From contig JAEYSV010000018.1 of NCBI GenBank assembly GCA_023434365.1, positions 124,001-188,000 on the forward strand: a stretch of 64,000 bases of DNA, in the 5' to 3' direction. Within the stretch, counting starts at the first letter, position 1; each line of letters starts with the position of its first letter. Positions 17,250-25,972 of the stretch are shown here, piece by piece. Under the pieces are notes generated by a model. The model made no database searches and had not been told where the DNA came from. It was given only the letters and a program-made list of their open reading frames with translations. A program made the translations under genes and the position numbers. This DNA is from Bacillota bacterium (GTDB taxonomy: Bacteria > Bacillota > Clostridia > Lachnospirales > Lachnospiraceae).

Positions 17250-17583
17250 AGTTAGAACCTTCTTTCTAGTAATATGAATAAAACACTAAGATATTTGTAT
17301 ATTTTACCATTATTAGAAAGATTTCACAAATACTTTCTCTTTTTAGGGTAGCTATCTTCCTAAGTATCAAGCGGATATTCGCATTCCGCTTTGCTACATG
17401 CTCATAACCTAGCAAGCAGCTTCGCTTGATAGTTAAAAAATAATTAAAAAAACGGTTTGGTGTTTGATTAATTGCAAATATATGGTAAAATGGTTCTGTG
17501 TTTAGTCGCTCTGCAAAATACATTAAAATAATGGGTATTTTGATAGATAATAACATATTCTACTATTGAAAGGAGTATTACCA
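17250..17583. other. Divergent intergenic region with a stem-loop
   Basis: No credible gene: the minus-strand frame inside it has no ribosome site or family resemblance. It contains a perfect 9-bp inverted repeat, TATCAAGCG (17366-17374) with CGCTTGATA (17424-17432), enclosing a smaller GCGGA/TCCGC stem. A promoter for the rightward gene lies at 17464-17491. Confidence 0.55.
17464..17491 (+). promoter_or_regulatory. Candidate promoter of the YdjI-like gene
   Basis: TTGATT (17464-17469) and TAAAAT (17486-17491) with a 16-base spacer, about 90 bases before the start codon. Confidence 0.5.
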
Positions 17584-18978
17584 ATGGGTTTGATTAAAGC
17601 AATTAAAGGGGCAGCTGGTGGATTTATGGCTGACATGTGGAGAGAGAGTTTTTATTGTGAGTCGCTTTCTCCGGAAGTATTAGTGACAAAGGGCGGTAAA
17701 ATGGCCAATGGGAAAAGAAGTTCCAATACAAAAGGAACGGATAATATCATTTCCAATGGTTCGATAGTTATCGTTAACGAAGGACAATTCATGATTATCG
17801 TAGATCAAGGTAAAATTGTGGAGTTTTCAGGAGAACCAGGAGAATTTCTATACGATACTTCTACCCAACCTACGTTGTTATTTGGCTCCTTTGGTGAGAA
17901 TATAAAGAATTCATTTATGGAAGTGGGAAAACGGTTTACCTTTGGTGGAGAGCCTGCAAAGGATCAAAGAGTGTACTACTTTAATATGAAAGAAATTATA
18001 GATAATAAGTTTGGTTCACCAAATCCAATTCCATATCGTGTTGTAGATCAACGGGCAAACATCGATATCGATATTTCTCTACGCGTTCATGGTAATTATT
18101 CCTATAAGATTGTTGACCCTATCATGTTCTATACGAATGTGTGTGGTAATGTAACAGAGGAATATACGCGCGATATGATTGATAATCAGCTAAAGATGGA
18201 GTTTATTGATATCTTTGCAGATGCACTGGCAGATGTCTCTGCAATAGGTGTTCGCTATAGTTTATTAAGACAGCATACAAAAGAAATTAAAGAAGCAGTG
18301 AATAGGCAGTTAACTGAATCCTGGGTTCAAAAGAGAGGCTTAGCGATTAGTTCGATAGCCATAGGAGGAGCCGTTGCTACTGCAGAAGATGAGGCTATGT
18401 TAAAAGAGCTGCAGAAGATGGCGACTTATACGAATCCTGCGATGGCTGCGGCTACATTAGTAGGTGCTCAGGCAGATGCTATGCGTGATGCAGCGAATAA
18501 TCAGGGTGGTGCTATGATGGGATTTGCTGGTCTTAATATGGCGCAAGGTGCTGGTGGCTTTAATGCACAGAGCTTATATAATATGGCAGCGCAGCAGCCA
18601 ATGCAACAGCAGCCAATAGGATATGGAAGTGGACAACCACAACAAGCTCCAAAACAGGAAGAGATAAGAGATGCAGCACCAAAACAGGAGACAGGTTGGA
18701 CATGCACTTGTGGTCACCAAGGAAACGAAGGGAAATTCTGTATGGAATGTGGCAAATCAAAACCAGTTGAAGTTCCAAAGGATCCATATAGTTGGACTTG
18801 TTCTTGCGGCCATGTTAATAAAGGAAAGTTCTGTGCGGAATGTGGCGCAAAAAAACCACCAGAAGCGGTTGTCTATCGTTGTGATAAGTGTGGTTGGGAA
18901 CCAGCAGACAAAACGAACCCTCCAAAATTCTGTCCAGAATGTGGAGACCGTTTTGATGAGGATGATATACAAGCTTAG
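17584..18978 (+). CDS. SPFH/zinc-ribbon protein (YdjI-like, 'virion core protein' family)
   Basis: 464 residues. An SPFH domain fills about 1-290, including the family beginning MGLIKAIKGAAGGFMADMWRE. A Gln/Ala/Met-rich linker (about 310-365) leads to three C-terminal zinc-ribbon-like segments (CTCGHQGNEGKFCMECG, CSCGHVNKGKFCAECG, CDKCGW...CPECG). B. subtilis YdjI is the nearest known relative; it takes part with YdjG/YdjH in recruiting PspA to stressed membrane. The downstream gene is YdjG-like, but no pspA homolog is next to the pair. Start chosen at the ATG behind AAAGGAG; an upstream TTG is part of that site. Confidence 0.85.
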   Translation: MGLIKAIKGAAGGFMADMWRESFYCESLSPEVLVTKGGKMANGKRSSNTKGTDNIISNGSIVIVNEGQFMIIVDQGKIVEFSGEPGEFLYDTSTQPTLLFGSFGENIKNSFMEVGKRFTFGGEPAKDQRVYYFNMKEIIDNKFGSPNPIPYRVVDQRANIDIDISLRVHGNYSYKIVDPIMFYTNVCGNVTEEYTRDMIDNQLKMEFIDIFADALADVSAIGVRYSLLRQHTKEIKEAVNRQLTESWVQKRGLAISSIAIGGAVATAEDEAMLKELQKMATYTNPAMAAATLVGAQADAMRDAANNQGGAMMGFAGLNMAQGAGGFNAQSLYNMAAQQPMQQQPIGYGSGQPQQAPKQEEIRDAAPKQETGWTCTCGHQGNEGKFCMECGKSKPVEVPKDPYSWTCSCGHVNKGKFCAECGAKKPPEAVVYRCDKCGWEPADKTNPPKFCPECGDRFDEDDIQA

Positions 18979-18989
18979 GGGGAGAAGAT

Positions 18990-20108
18990 ATGTATGTTGA
19001 TCAAGAGAGTATAACGGAGGAAGAGATTACAAAGCAGGAAGCAACGAAGGATGAAACTGATCGAAAATGTCCTTCTTGCGGGGGGACGATGAGCTTTGAT
19101 CCGACTACTGGTGGCCTTGCTTGTCCTTATTGCGGTTATACGGAAGAAATTCCTTTAGATGAAGTATTTACGACAGCAGAAGAGCTTGATTTTGAGACTG
19201 CCGAAAGTGTAGAGAACTGTAATTGGGGTACTGCAAAAAAAGTAGTCATATGCGAATCCTGTGGAGCAGAATCTATTTATGATGAACTTCAAATCAGTGA
19301 TGTATGCCCATATTGTGGTTCCAACCAGGTAATGCAGGAACAGAATAAGGATACATTGGCACCGGGAGGTGTTTGTACCTTTAAAATTACTGCAAAACAA
19401 GCAGGTGAAAACTTTAAAAACTGGATTAAGCGTAAAATATTCTGTCCAAGAGCAGCAAAGGAAAGTGCCAAACCGAAATCATTTCAGGGAGTGTACCTGC
19501 CTTATTGGACCTTTGATTCCAATACTTACACCAGTTATACCGCTAAATACGGTAAAGACAGGACGGTTCGAGATAAGGATGGAAACACAAAAACGGTAAC
19601 TGATTGGTATCACACCTCTGGGCAACATCAAGAGTTTATTGATGATCAGCTAGTAGTAGGGACGGACCGACATGATGAAAGTATCATGCGACGTATTGAA
19701 CCATTTGACACCGCAGATAATCTGTCTTATAAACCAGAGTATGTGGCCGGTTATGTTTCTGAACGATATAGTATAGGATTAAAAGCAGCGTGGGAGAAAG
19801 CAAAAGATTATATCAATAGTCGCTTGCATAGTAATATTCGTGAATTAATTAAGACCCAGTATAATGCAGACCATGTATCTGATCTAGATTTAGATATTAG
19901 ATACTCAAATATTAAGTTCAAATATCTTTTATTACCAATCTGGTTATCCTCTTTTCGTTATAAGAACAAGGTGTATCAGTTTATGGTAAATGGTCAAACT
20001 GGTAAAGTTGGAGGTAAGTCTCCAATTTCAGCTCTTCGTGTAGCTATCGCAGTTCTACTTGGAGTAGCAGTAATTGGCACTGTTTATTATTTTACAAATA
20101 TGAAATAG
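18990..20108 (+). CDS. TFIIB-type zinc-ribbon membrane protein (YdjG-like)
   Basis: 372 residues. Two N-terminal zinc ribbons (CPSCGGTMSF...CPYCGY and CESCGAES...CPYCGS), a large middle part (GVYLPYWTFDSNTYTSYTAKYG...) and one C-terminal membrane segment (VAIAVLLGVAVIGTVYYF). This arrangement matches YdjG of the B. subtilis ydjFGHI stress operon. It lies 11 bases after the YdjI-like gene, whose own zinc ribbons may interact with it; the pair most likely forms a membrane-attached complex. It starts after a GGGGGAG site and ends before a strong terminator. Confidence 0.82.
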   Translation: MYVDQESITEEEITKQEATKDETDRKCPSCGGTMSFDPTTGGLACPYCGYTEEIPLDEVFTTAEELDFETAESVENCNWGTAKKVVICESCGAESIYDELQISDVCPYCGSNQVMQEQNKDTLAPGGVCTFKITAKQAGENFKNWIKRKIFCPRAAKESAKPKSFQGVYLPYWTFDSNTYTSYTAKYGKDRTVRDKDGNTKTVTDWYHTSGQHQEFIDDQLVVGTDRHDESIMRRIEPFDTADNLSYKPEYVAGYVSERYSIGLKAAWEKAKDYINSRLHSNIRELIKTQYNADHVSDLDLDIRYSNIKFKYLLLPIWLSSFRYKNKVYQFMVNGQTGKVGGKSPISALRVAIAVLLGVAVIGTVYYFTNMK

Positions 20109-20144
20109 TAGATAAATCAAAGCTTATATCATAATTTCATTAGG

Positions 20145-20187
20145 AAGTGGTTACGCACTAAAGTATTAGTGTTGTAGCCACTTTTTT
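20145..20187 (+). terminator. Intrinsic terminator of the YdjI/YdjG-like operon
   Basis: Long stem AAGTGGTTACGCACTAA paired with TTAGTGTTGTAGCCACTT (small internal mismatch), then TTTTTT. Confidence 0.9.
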
Positions 20188-20199
20188 CGTAAATTACAA

Positions 20200-20265
20200 T
20201 TGACAATATGTAAGATTTACCATATACTATTAATAATAATTTAATGCATTAAAGCATTAATGCTT
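20200..20265 (+). promoter_or_regulatory. Promoter of the symporter gene with a palindromic site
   Basis: TTGACA (20200-20205) and TATACT (20223-20228) with a 17-base spacer form a near-consensus promoter. A perfect 14-base palindrome AAGCATTAATGCTT (20252-20265) lies in the leader and could be an operator; its binding protein is unknown. Confidence 0.7.
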
Positions 20266-20314
20266 TTAAGTGTTAATGTAAAATGCACTAGGGAAAGTTA
20301 AGAGGAGTGTATAT

Positions 20315-21832
20315 ATGGTCATTAAGGTATTGTTACTGCTTGTGTTTTTTGGGGTTATGGTTGCAGTAGGGCTATACTGTAGAAAAAAGGCAACGAATGT
20401 TAATGATTTTGTACTGGGTGGACGTTCAGTTGGTCCCTGGTTGACAGCATTTGCCTATGGAACTTCCTATTTTTCAGCAGTTATTTTTGTTGGTTATGCT
20501 GGACAGTTTGGATGGAAGTATGGCCTTGCATCTACATGGATTGGTATTGGCAATGCGATCATTGGTACCTTGATTGCCTGGTTAGTCCTTGGCAAGCGAA
20601 CACGTATCATGACACATCATTTAAATAGTAAAACGATGCCGGAGTTTTTTGAGAAACGTTATAATAGCAAAACTCTTAAGATTGTAGCATCAATAATCGT
20701 CTTTGTATTCCTGATTCCATATACTGCATCGTTATATAATGGATTATCACGCTTGTTTGGAATGGCATTTGACATTGATTATTCCCTTTGTGTAATCATC
20801 ATGGCAGTGCTTACTGGAATCTATGTAATAGCAGGGGGATATATGGCCACAGCCATTAATGATTTTATTCAGGGAATCATTATGCTGATTGGAATCGTTG
20901 CGGTGATTTTTGCTGTGTTAAATGGTCAGGGTGGATTTACCGAGGCGATAAAAAGTCTTTCCGAAGTGGAGGATCAAGCAGCCAATATTAATGCGGGAGC
21001 CTTTTCATCACTCTTTGGTCCAGATCCGGTTAGCTTACTTGGAGTGGTAATTCTAACGTCACTAGGAACCTGGGGACTTCCTCAGATGGTACATAAATTT
21101 TACGCTATAAAGAGTAAGAACGCGATTAAGACCGGAACGATTGTGTCAACCATTTTCTCTATTATCATAGCTGGTGGATGTTATTTTCTGGGAGGATTTG
21201 GCCGCTTATTTGGTGATAAAATAAATGTTGCCACTGATGGGTACGATACTATTATTCCAACAATGTTAAATGGACTTTCCGACCTATTAATTGGTGTTGT
21301 AGTTATATTAGTATTATCCGCTTCCATGTCCACGCTTTCATCCCTTGTATTAACCTCAAGTTCTACTTTGACACTTGACTTCATTAAGGGAAACATTGTA
21401 AAGAATATGGAGGAGAAGAAGCAATTACTATTAATGCGTATTCTGATTGTGTTCTTTATCGCTATTTCAGTGGTAATTGCGCTAATTCAATATAAGACAA
21501 AAGTAACCTTTATTGCACAATTGATGGGTATCTCCTGGGGAGCTTTGGCAGGATGCTTCTTAGCACCGTTTCTTTATGGTTTATATATGAAAATGACAAG
21601 CAAGATAGCGGTTGGGGCCTGTTTCATCTTTGCATCTTCTGTCATGGTTACTAATATCTTTTTTGGTAAGCATTTTCCTAAACTATTACAATCTCCAATT
21701 AATTGTGGAGCATTTGTAATGATTGCAGGTCTTATTATGATTCCAGTCATCAGCTGGTTTACGAAGCCAAAAGACAGAGACTATGTAGAGGAGGTTTACT
21801 CCTGTTATATTCAACAAAATGATTTTGAGTAA
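20315..21832 (+). CDS. Sodium:solute symporter (SSS family)
   Basis: 505 residues with about 13 hydrophobic segments. The N-terminal region NVNDFVLGGRSVGPWLTAFAYGTSYFSAVIFVGYAG and the later ASMSTLSSLVLTSSSTLTLDF (Na+-site region) place it in the SSS family, near PutP. Members import proline, pantothenate, sugars or other solutes with Na+. The adjacent glnA hints at an amino-acid or nitrogen substrate, but nothing in the sequence fixes it. GAGGAG precedes the ATG. A strong dedicated promoter lies about 90 bases upstream. Confidence 0.9.
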   Translation: MVIKVLLLLVFFGVMVAVGLYCRKKATNVNDFVLGGRSVGPWLTAFAYGTSYFSAVIFVGYAGQFGWKYGLASTWIGIGNAIIGTLIAWLVLGKRTRIMTHHLNSKTMPEFFEKRYNSKTLKIVASIIVFVFLIPYTASLYNGLSRLFGMAFDIDYSLCVIIMAVLTGIYVIAGGYMATAINDFIQGIIMLIGIVAVIFAVLNGQGGFTEAIKSLSEVEDQAANINAGAFSSLFGPDPVSLLGVVILTSLGTWGLPQMVHKFYAIKSKNAIKTGTIVSTIFSIIIAGGCYFLGGFGRLFGDKINVATDGYDTIIPTMLNGLSDLLIGVVVILVLSASMSTLSSLVLTSSSTLTLDFIKGNIVKNMEEKKQLLLMRILIVFFIAISVVIALIQYKTKVTFIAQLMGISWGALAGCFLAPFLYGLYMKMTSKIAVGACFIFASSVMVTNIFFGKHFPKLLQSPINCGAFVMIAGLIMIPVISWFTKPKDRDYVEEVYSCYIQQNDFE

Positions 21833-21836
21833 GCAA

Positions 21837-21917
21837 TTGACAAAATCCTACTAGGTTGATATGATATTTCTAGCGGAGCAAAGATGCCAAGGACAGGTGT
21901 ACTTTGCTCTTTTTTTA
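21837..21917 (+). promoter_or_regulatory. glnA leader: promoter followed at once by a terminator
   Basis: TTGACA (21837-21842) and TATGAT (21860-21865) with a 17-base spacer predict a start near 21872. A terminator follows directly: GAGCAAAG (21876-21883) pairs with CTTTGCTC (21902-21909), extended inside by ATGCC/GGTGT, then seven Ts. Transcripts from this promoter must pass the terminator to reach glnA. The same hairpin also ends the symporter gene. An ANTAR antiterminator gene lies downstream of glnA. I could not draw two good AxxGxx hexaloop hairpins here; only marginal ones (loops AAAGAT and AAGGAC) exist. Confidence 0.6.
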
Positions 21918-21998
21918 TAATACGTTAGCCGATACGTTTGTGAGCCAATTGCGTATCCATTATTTATGAATAAGTTGAGATGGAAGGGAGAGCTATAT

Positions 21999-23321
21999 AT
22001 GAGTCAATATACTAAGCAGGATATAATTAAGATGGTAGAAAAGGAGGACGTAGAATTTATTCGTCTTCAGTTCGTAGATTTGTATGGAAACCTAAAGAAT
22101 ATGGCTGTAACGAATAGCCAACTTGATAAAGTATTAAGTAACCGTTGTTCGTTTGATTGCGGTGCTATTGAAGGGTTTGATGGGTTAATACGCCCTGAAC
22201 TACTGCTATATCCAGATCTCGATACTTTTGAAATATTCCCATGGAGACCGCAACAAGGGAAAGTAGCCAGATTGATATGTGATGTTTACACTCCAGATGG
22301 GAAACCATTTGAAGGAGACAGTCGTTATGTATTAAAGAAAGCCATTGCCAAGGCGAAAGAAATGGGTTATCAGATTGATGTGGGTCCGGAATGTGAATTT
22401 TTCCTATTTGATTTAGATGAGGCGGGTAACGAAACAACTGACACAAAGGAAAAAGGCAGTTATTTTGATATTGGACCGATTGATTCTGGGGAGAATGCCA
22501 GACGTGAAATGGTATTATTTCTGGAAGATATGGGTTTTGAAATTGAATCAAGTTTTCATGCAGATGCTCCAGCGCAGCATGAGATTGACTTTAAATATGA
22601 CAATGCACTTCAATCGGCAGATAATATTGTGACTTTTAAACTTGTGGTTCGTACTGTGGCAAGAAGACATGGTTTGAATGCCACCTTTATGCCAAAGCCT
22701 AAATCAGGGGTAAAAGGAAGTGGGATGCACATTAATATCAGCTTGCAAAAGGATGGAAAAAATGTTTTTGCAGGGAAAGATGGTGTAAGTGAGATTGGAA
22801 AGCAGTTTATAGTGGGTATCTTAAAGCATGTGAGAGGAATGTCATTAATCACAAATCCTATTGTCAATTCCTATAAAAGATTAGTTCCTGGCTTTGGCGC
22901 ACCGGTTTATATTGGATGGTCCCAATATAATCGCAGTCCATTAATCAGAGTGAATAATCTGGGAGATGAGAATAACCGTATTGAACTTCGTAGTCCGGAC
23001 GCTGCAGCGAATCCTTACCTTGCTCTGGCAGTTTGTATTGCAGCAGGTTTGCAAGGCGTCAAAGAAGCAATGGATGTGCCAGAAAGTATTGAAGAAGATT
23101 ACCGCAATATGAGTGAAGAGGAATTAATGTTAAGTGGCATCGAGGTATTACCAGGTAATTTGGGTGAAGCAATCGCTGCTTTTGAAGAGGACGAATTTGT
23201 TAAAGATGTGCTGGGTGAGCATATTACCCAAAAATATCTGCAAATGAAGAAAAGGGAATGGAAAGAGTATTGTGTTTATGTGTCACCTTGGGAAACAGAA
23301 AAGTATCTAACAAGAATTTAG
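21999..23321 (+). CDS. glnA: Glutamine synthetase type I
   Basis: 440 residues, the short Gram-positive GSI-alpha length, without the adenylylation loop of enterobacterial enzymes. Makes glutamine from glutamate, ammonia and ATP as a dodecamer. Signatures: DVGPECEFFLFD, GSGMHINISL (ATP region), the flap/active-site segment VNSYKRLVPGFGAPVYIGWS and NRIELRSPDAAANPYLALA. The upstream in-frame ATG at 21966 lacks a ribosome site; the ATG at 21999 follows GGAAGGGAG by 8 bases. An ANTAR regulator gene lies 47 bases downstream, probably in the same transcript. Confidence 0.97.
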   Translation: MSQYTKQDIIKMVEKEDVEFIRLQFVDLYGNLKNMAVTNSQLDKVLSNRCSFDCGAIEGFDGLIRPELLLYPDLDTFEIFPWRPQQGKVARLICDVYTPDGKPFEGDSRYVLKKAIAKAKEMGYQIDVGPECEFFLFDLDEAGNETTDTKEKGSYFDIGPIDSGENARREMVLFLEDMGFEIESSFHADAPAQHEIDFKYDNALQSADNIVTFKLVVRTVARRHGLNATFMPKPKSGVKGSGMHINISLQKDGKNVFAGKDGVSEIGKQFIVGILKHVRGMSLITNPIVNSYKRLVPGFGAPVYIGWSQYNRSPLIRVNNLGDENNRIELRSPDAAANPYLALAVCIAAGLQGVKEAMDVPESIEEDYRNMSEEELMLSGIEVLPGNLGEAIAAFEEDEFVKDVLGEHITQKYLQMKKREWKEYCVYVSPWETEKYLTRI

Positions 23322-23368
23322 TATATCTTATAGCCTTATCATAAAAGCAACCTGGAGGTGAAAAAGAT

Positions 23369-23917
23369 ATGCTAAGCATAATCGTTGCTTTTCCGAAAAT
23401 TGAAGATGCAAAAAGTATCAAAAACATGCTTGCCAAACATAATTTTGAAGTGGCGGCAGCCTGTACCACTGGGGCGCAGGTCATCGGATTGGCCAATGAA
23501 CTGGATGAAGGGATTGTACTTTGTGGTTATCGCTTAGCAGACATGCATTTCAGTCAGCTACATAACTATTTGCCAAGAACCTTTGAGATGCTTCTCGTTG
23601 CCTCACCTGCAAGGTTTCAGGATGTTGGAAACAGTAGTATTGTATGTCTAAATATGCCGATTAAGTCCAATGAACTGCTTGAAACGATACAAATGATGGC
23701 GTATCGTCATCAACGACAAAAGAAGAAAGACCGTGAAAGACCGAAACAAAGATCCTCACAGCAAAAAGAAGTAATTGAAAAGGCCAAATGCCTTTTAATG
23801 GAGCGTAATCATTTTTCAGAAGAGGAGGCACACCGCTATATTCAAAAAACCAGTATGGATAGTGGTACGAATATGGTCGAAACGGCAGAGATGATTTTAA
23901 CAATGATGGATAACTAA
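23369..23917 (+). CDS. ANTAR-domain RNA-binding antiterminator with degenerate receiver
   Basis: 182 residues. The first 115 residues resemble a response-regulator receiver, but the place of the phosphate-accepting Asp reads GIVLCGYRL, so phosphorylation is unlikely. Residues about 125-180 form a typical ANTAR domain (QKEVIEKAKCLLMERNHFSEEEAHRYI...), the three-helix RNA-binding fold that stabilises dual-hairpin antiterminators. A comparable glnA-linked ANTAR protein, NitR, is known from solventogenic clostridia. Likely targets here are the glnA leader and the gltB leader at 34.5 kb. A GGAGGTG ribosome site precedes the ATG. Confidence 0.88.
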   Translation: MLSIIVAFPKIEDAKSIKNMLAKHNFEVAAACTTGAQVIGLANELDEGIVLCGYRLADMHFSQLHNYLPRTFEMLLVASPARFQDVGNSSIVCLNMPIKSNELLETIQMMAYRHQRQKKKDRERPKQRSSQQKEVIEKAKCLLMERNHFSEEEAHRYIQKTSMDSGTNMVETAEMILTMMDN

Positions 23918-23983
23918 GTAAGAAAAGCACCATATTGCTCATTTTATCATATACTAATGGTAACTAAAATTGTAGGTGATATA

Positions 23984-24826
23984 ATGAAGTTTACAAAAAT
24001 GCATGGGTGTGGAAATGATTATATATTTGTAAACTGTATGAAAGAAACAAGCCCGCATCTAGAGGCAATGGCGAAAGCACTAAGCGACCGCCATTTTGGC
24101 ATCGGAAGTGACGGGCTTATTCTTATAGGTTCTTCTATGGTTGCTGATTATAGTATGAGGATGTTCAATTCAGATGGGTCAGTAGGCGAGATGTGTGGGA
24201 ATGCGATACGCTGTCTGGGGAAGTACGTTTATGAAGAACTCTATACATGTAAAACTACGATTACTGTTGAGACATTAGCAGGGATTAAAACTTTGTTTCT
24301 TACCGTTCGTCAAAATGATGTCATAGATGTGATGGTAGATATGGGGGTGCCCGAGTTTGAGGCATCAAAAATACCAGTAATAAGTGAGACGCCACAAGTC
24401 ATCTCAGAACCTATTAATATTATTGATCGCGATTTTATTATGACTTGTGTCTCGATGGGAAACCCTCATGCTGTATTAATTGTAGATAATGTTGCAAAAA
24501 TTGACATAGGAAAATACGGAATGGCATTGGAACATAATCTTCGGTTTCCAAAGCGCACCAATGTAGAATTTGTCCAGGTAGTAGATTCTAATAATATTAA
24601 ACTAAGAGTCTGGGAAAGAGGCGCTGGAGAGACTTTAGCTTGTGGAACAGGTGCCTGTGCAGCAACGATGGCATGCATCACTAATCAATTAACAGATAAT
24701 ACGGTATTTGTAAAATGTTTGGGGGGCGTACTTAAGGTTCAGTATATGCCAGAAAAAAAACTGGTCTTTATGTCCGGAAATGCGGTCAAAGTATATGACG
24801 GTGAAATAGATCTAAAGAATTCTTAG
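23984..24826 (+). CDS. dapF: Diaminopimelate epimerase
   Basis: 280 residues, standard length. Converts LL- to meso-diaminopimelate for lysine and peptidoglycan. Both active-site cysteines are present: Cys71 in SVGEMCGNAIRC and a second in GETLACGTGACA. The family start MKFTKMHGCGNDYIF fits the ATG at 23984, which follows AGGTGAT; an upstream in-frame ATG at 23957 is not supported. It lies 66 bases after the ANTAR gene, so it might share a transcript with glnA, although no other dap gene is near. Confidence 0.96.
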   Translation: MKFTKMHGCGNDYIFVNCMKETSPHLEAMAKALSDRHFGIGSDGLILIGSSMVADYSMRMFNSDGSVGEMCGNAIRCLGKYVYEELYTCKTTITVETLAGIKTLFLTVRQNDVIDVMVDMGVPEFEASKIPVISETPQVISEPINIIDRDFIMTCVSMGNPHAVLIVDNVAKIDIGKYGMALEHNLRFPKRTNVEFVQVVDSNNIKLRVWERGAGETLACGTGACAATMACITNQLTDNTVFVKCLGGVLKVQYMPEKKLVFMSGNAVKVYDGEIDLKNS

Positions 24827-24930
24827 AGAGCGTTACCAGGATATTAAAATTCTAGGATACAGGAGAAAGAAGCATAGAGTAAACTTTTACGACATAAAAT
24901 GATTATAAGCCGGTAGAAGAGTGTGATAGT

Positions 24931-25473
24931 ATGGGAAAACCTGAAAAAGATGCACATCTGAACGAGGGAGATATCATCGGAATCGATTGTGGGTACTATC
25001 AGCAGCTAGCAATATATGCAGGCAAGAAACAGGTTATCTGGTATTGCGTTAACCCAGAGCCAGAGCGATTAAGGCGAGGTGTTATTATTACTGAATTAGA
25101 ACTATTTTTAGGAGAAGAGGATCAGTTTTATTCTTGTGATTTTACAAAATTGGAAAAACTTGCAAAGCAAAGTGTAGAAAATAGAAATGATGTCTCCATT
25201 GACCATCTATTACAACCAATCATTAGCTTTACGATGCAACATAATAATTCGGAAATATCCTATGTGTTACAGGATAAAGAATGCTATTTTTATACGGCAG
25301 AGGAAACCTTAGAGCGGGCATTGGAAAAAGTAGAGGAGGTGTATTTGGGCAATAGTGTATTAGAAGAATTAGGGCACGCCGTACAATTTCCTATCTGGTG
25401 TAAGATGGGGATAAAAACACCATGGAAAATTGCAATTATAATGAAAACATTACGTGCGGAGTGGAAATTGTAA
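24931..25473 (+). CDS. LRAT/NlpC-like protein lacking catalytic residues
   Basis: 180 residues. The start (GDIIGIDCGYYQQLAIYAGKKQVIWY) follows the pattern of LRAT/H-rev107 proteins (GD.I.....Y.H..IY.G..VIH), and the C-terminal part (TLERALEKVEEVY...GHAVQFPIWCKMG) resembles the region that normally reads NCEHF..WC..G. The catalytic His is replaced by Gln-Leu and the catalytic Cys of the NCEHF motif is missing. It is therefore probably inactive as an acyltransferase or amidase, or I have the family wrong. The ATG has a poor ribosome site (GAAGAG). No linked genes suggest a role. Confidence 0.5.
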   Translation: MGKPEKDAHLNEGDIIGIDCGYYQQLAIYAGKKQVIWYCVNPEPERLRRGVIITELELFLGEEDQFYSCDFTKLEKLAKQSVENRNDVSIDHLLQPIISFTMQHNNSEISYVLQDKECYFYTAEETLERALEKVEEVYLGNSVLEELGHAVQFPIWCKMGIKTPWKIAIIMKTLRAEWKL

Positions 25474-25563
25474 AGATTTAGACAAAATGTATGGATTTTT
25501 ATAAAATTTTAATATTTTGTTAGATAAAATGTCGTATTTTTTGAAAAAATGATTGATATTTTA

Positions 25564-25592
25564 TTGACATAGTGATATATATTTGGTATGTT
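25564..25592 (+). promoter_or_regulatory. Candidate promoter of the small acidic protein gene
   Basis: TTGACA (25564-25569) and TATGTT (25587-25592), 17-base spacer; a perfect TATAAT also occurs at 25600-25605 without a good -35. Confidence 0.5.
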
Positions 25593-25676
25593 TTGTTTGT
25601 ATAATTCGGTAAGTTATATTATGTGAGTTTTTATGTTATAACAATGATACAATTACTTTCCGCGGGGAGGAAAAAA

Positions 25677-25844
25677 ATGAGGAACGAATTAGCAAAATTA
25701 TTAGATGAGGTAGAGTTTGAGGAGCCAGATGAAATTGAACTCTATGAAGATTATGAACCAAAGAAAATGACGAAAAAGGAATTTGTTAGGGAAATGCTTC
25801 GTTTGCAAGAGGAACGTAGTATATATGCCGATTCCATGGGCTAA
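25677..25844 (+). CDS. Small acidic hypothetical protein
   Basis: 55 residues, strongly acidic in the first half (LLDEVEFEEPDEIELYEDYE) and then mixed charged (KKMTKKEFVREMLRLQEERSIYADSMG). No cysteines, signal peptide or membrane segment. The GGGGAGG site 6 bases before the ATG is excellent, which is the main reason to accept the gene; a longer frame beginning 54 bases upstream has no ribosome site. It has a promoter and stands alone before the T-box leader. Function unknown. Confidence 0.65.
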   Translation: MRNELAKLLDEVEFEEPDEIELYEDYEPKKMTKKEFVREMLRLQEERSIYADSMG

Positions 25845-25972
25845 ACTTACATAAAGACTAATAATGAAAGGTGCAATGGTGCATGATAGTAAATAAATCT
25901 TGCTGTTGCACCGTTCTTTTTGTTATTAAGGCACTATAAAAGTTTATATAATTAACTTTTTCAAAGTGGTGC

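Noticed and set aside
17266..17556. Minus-strand frame of 96 codons upstream of iorA
   Set aside because: No ribosome site or family resemblance; it covers the divergent promoter region and a stem-loop.
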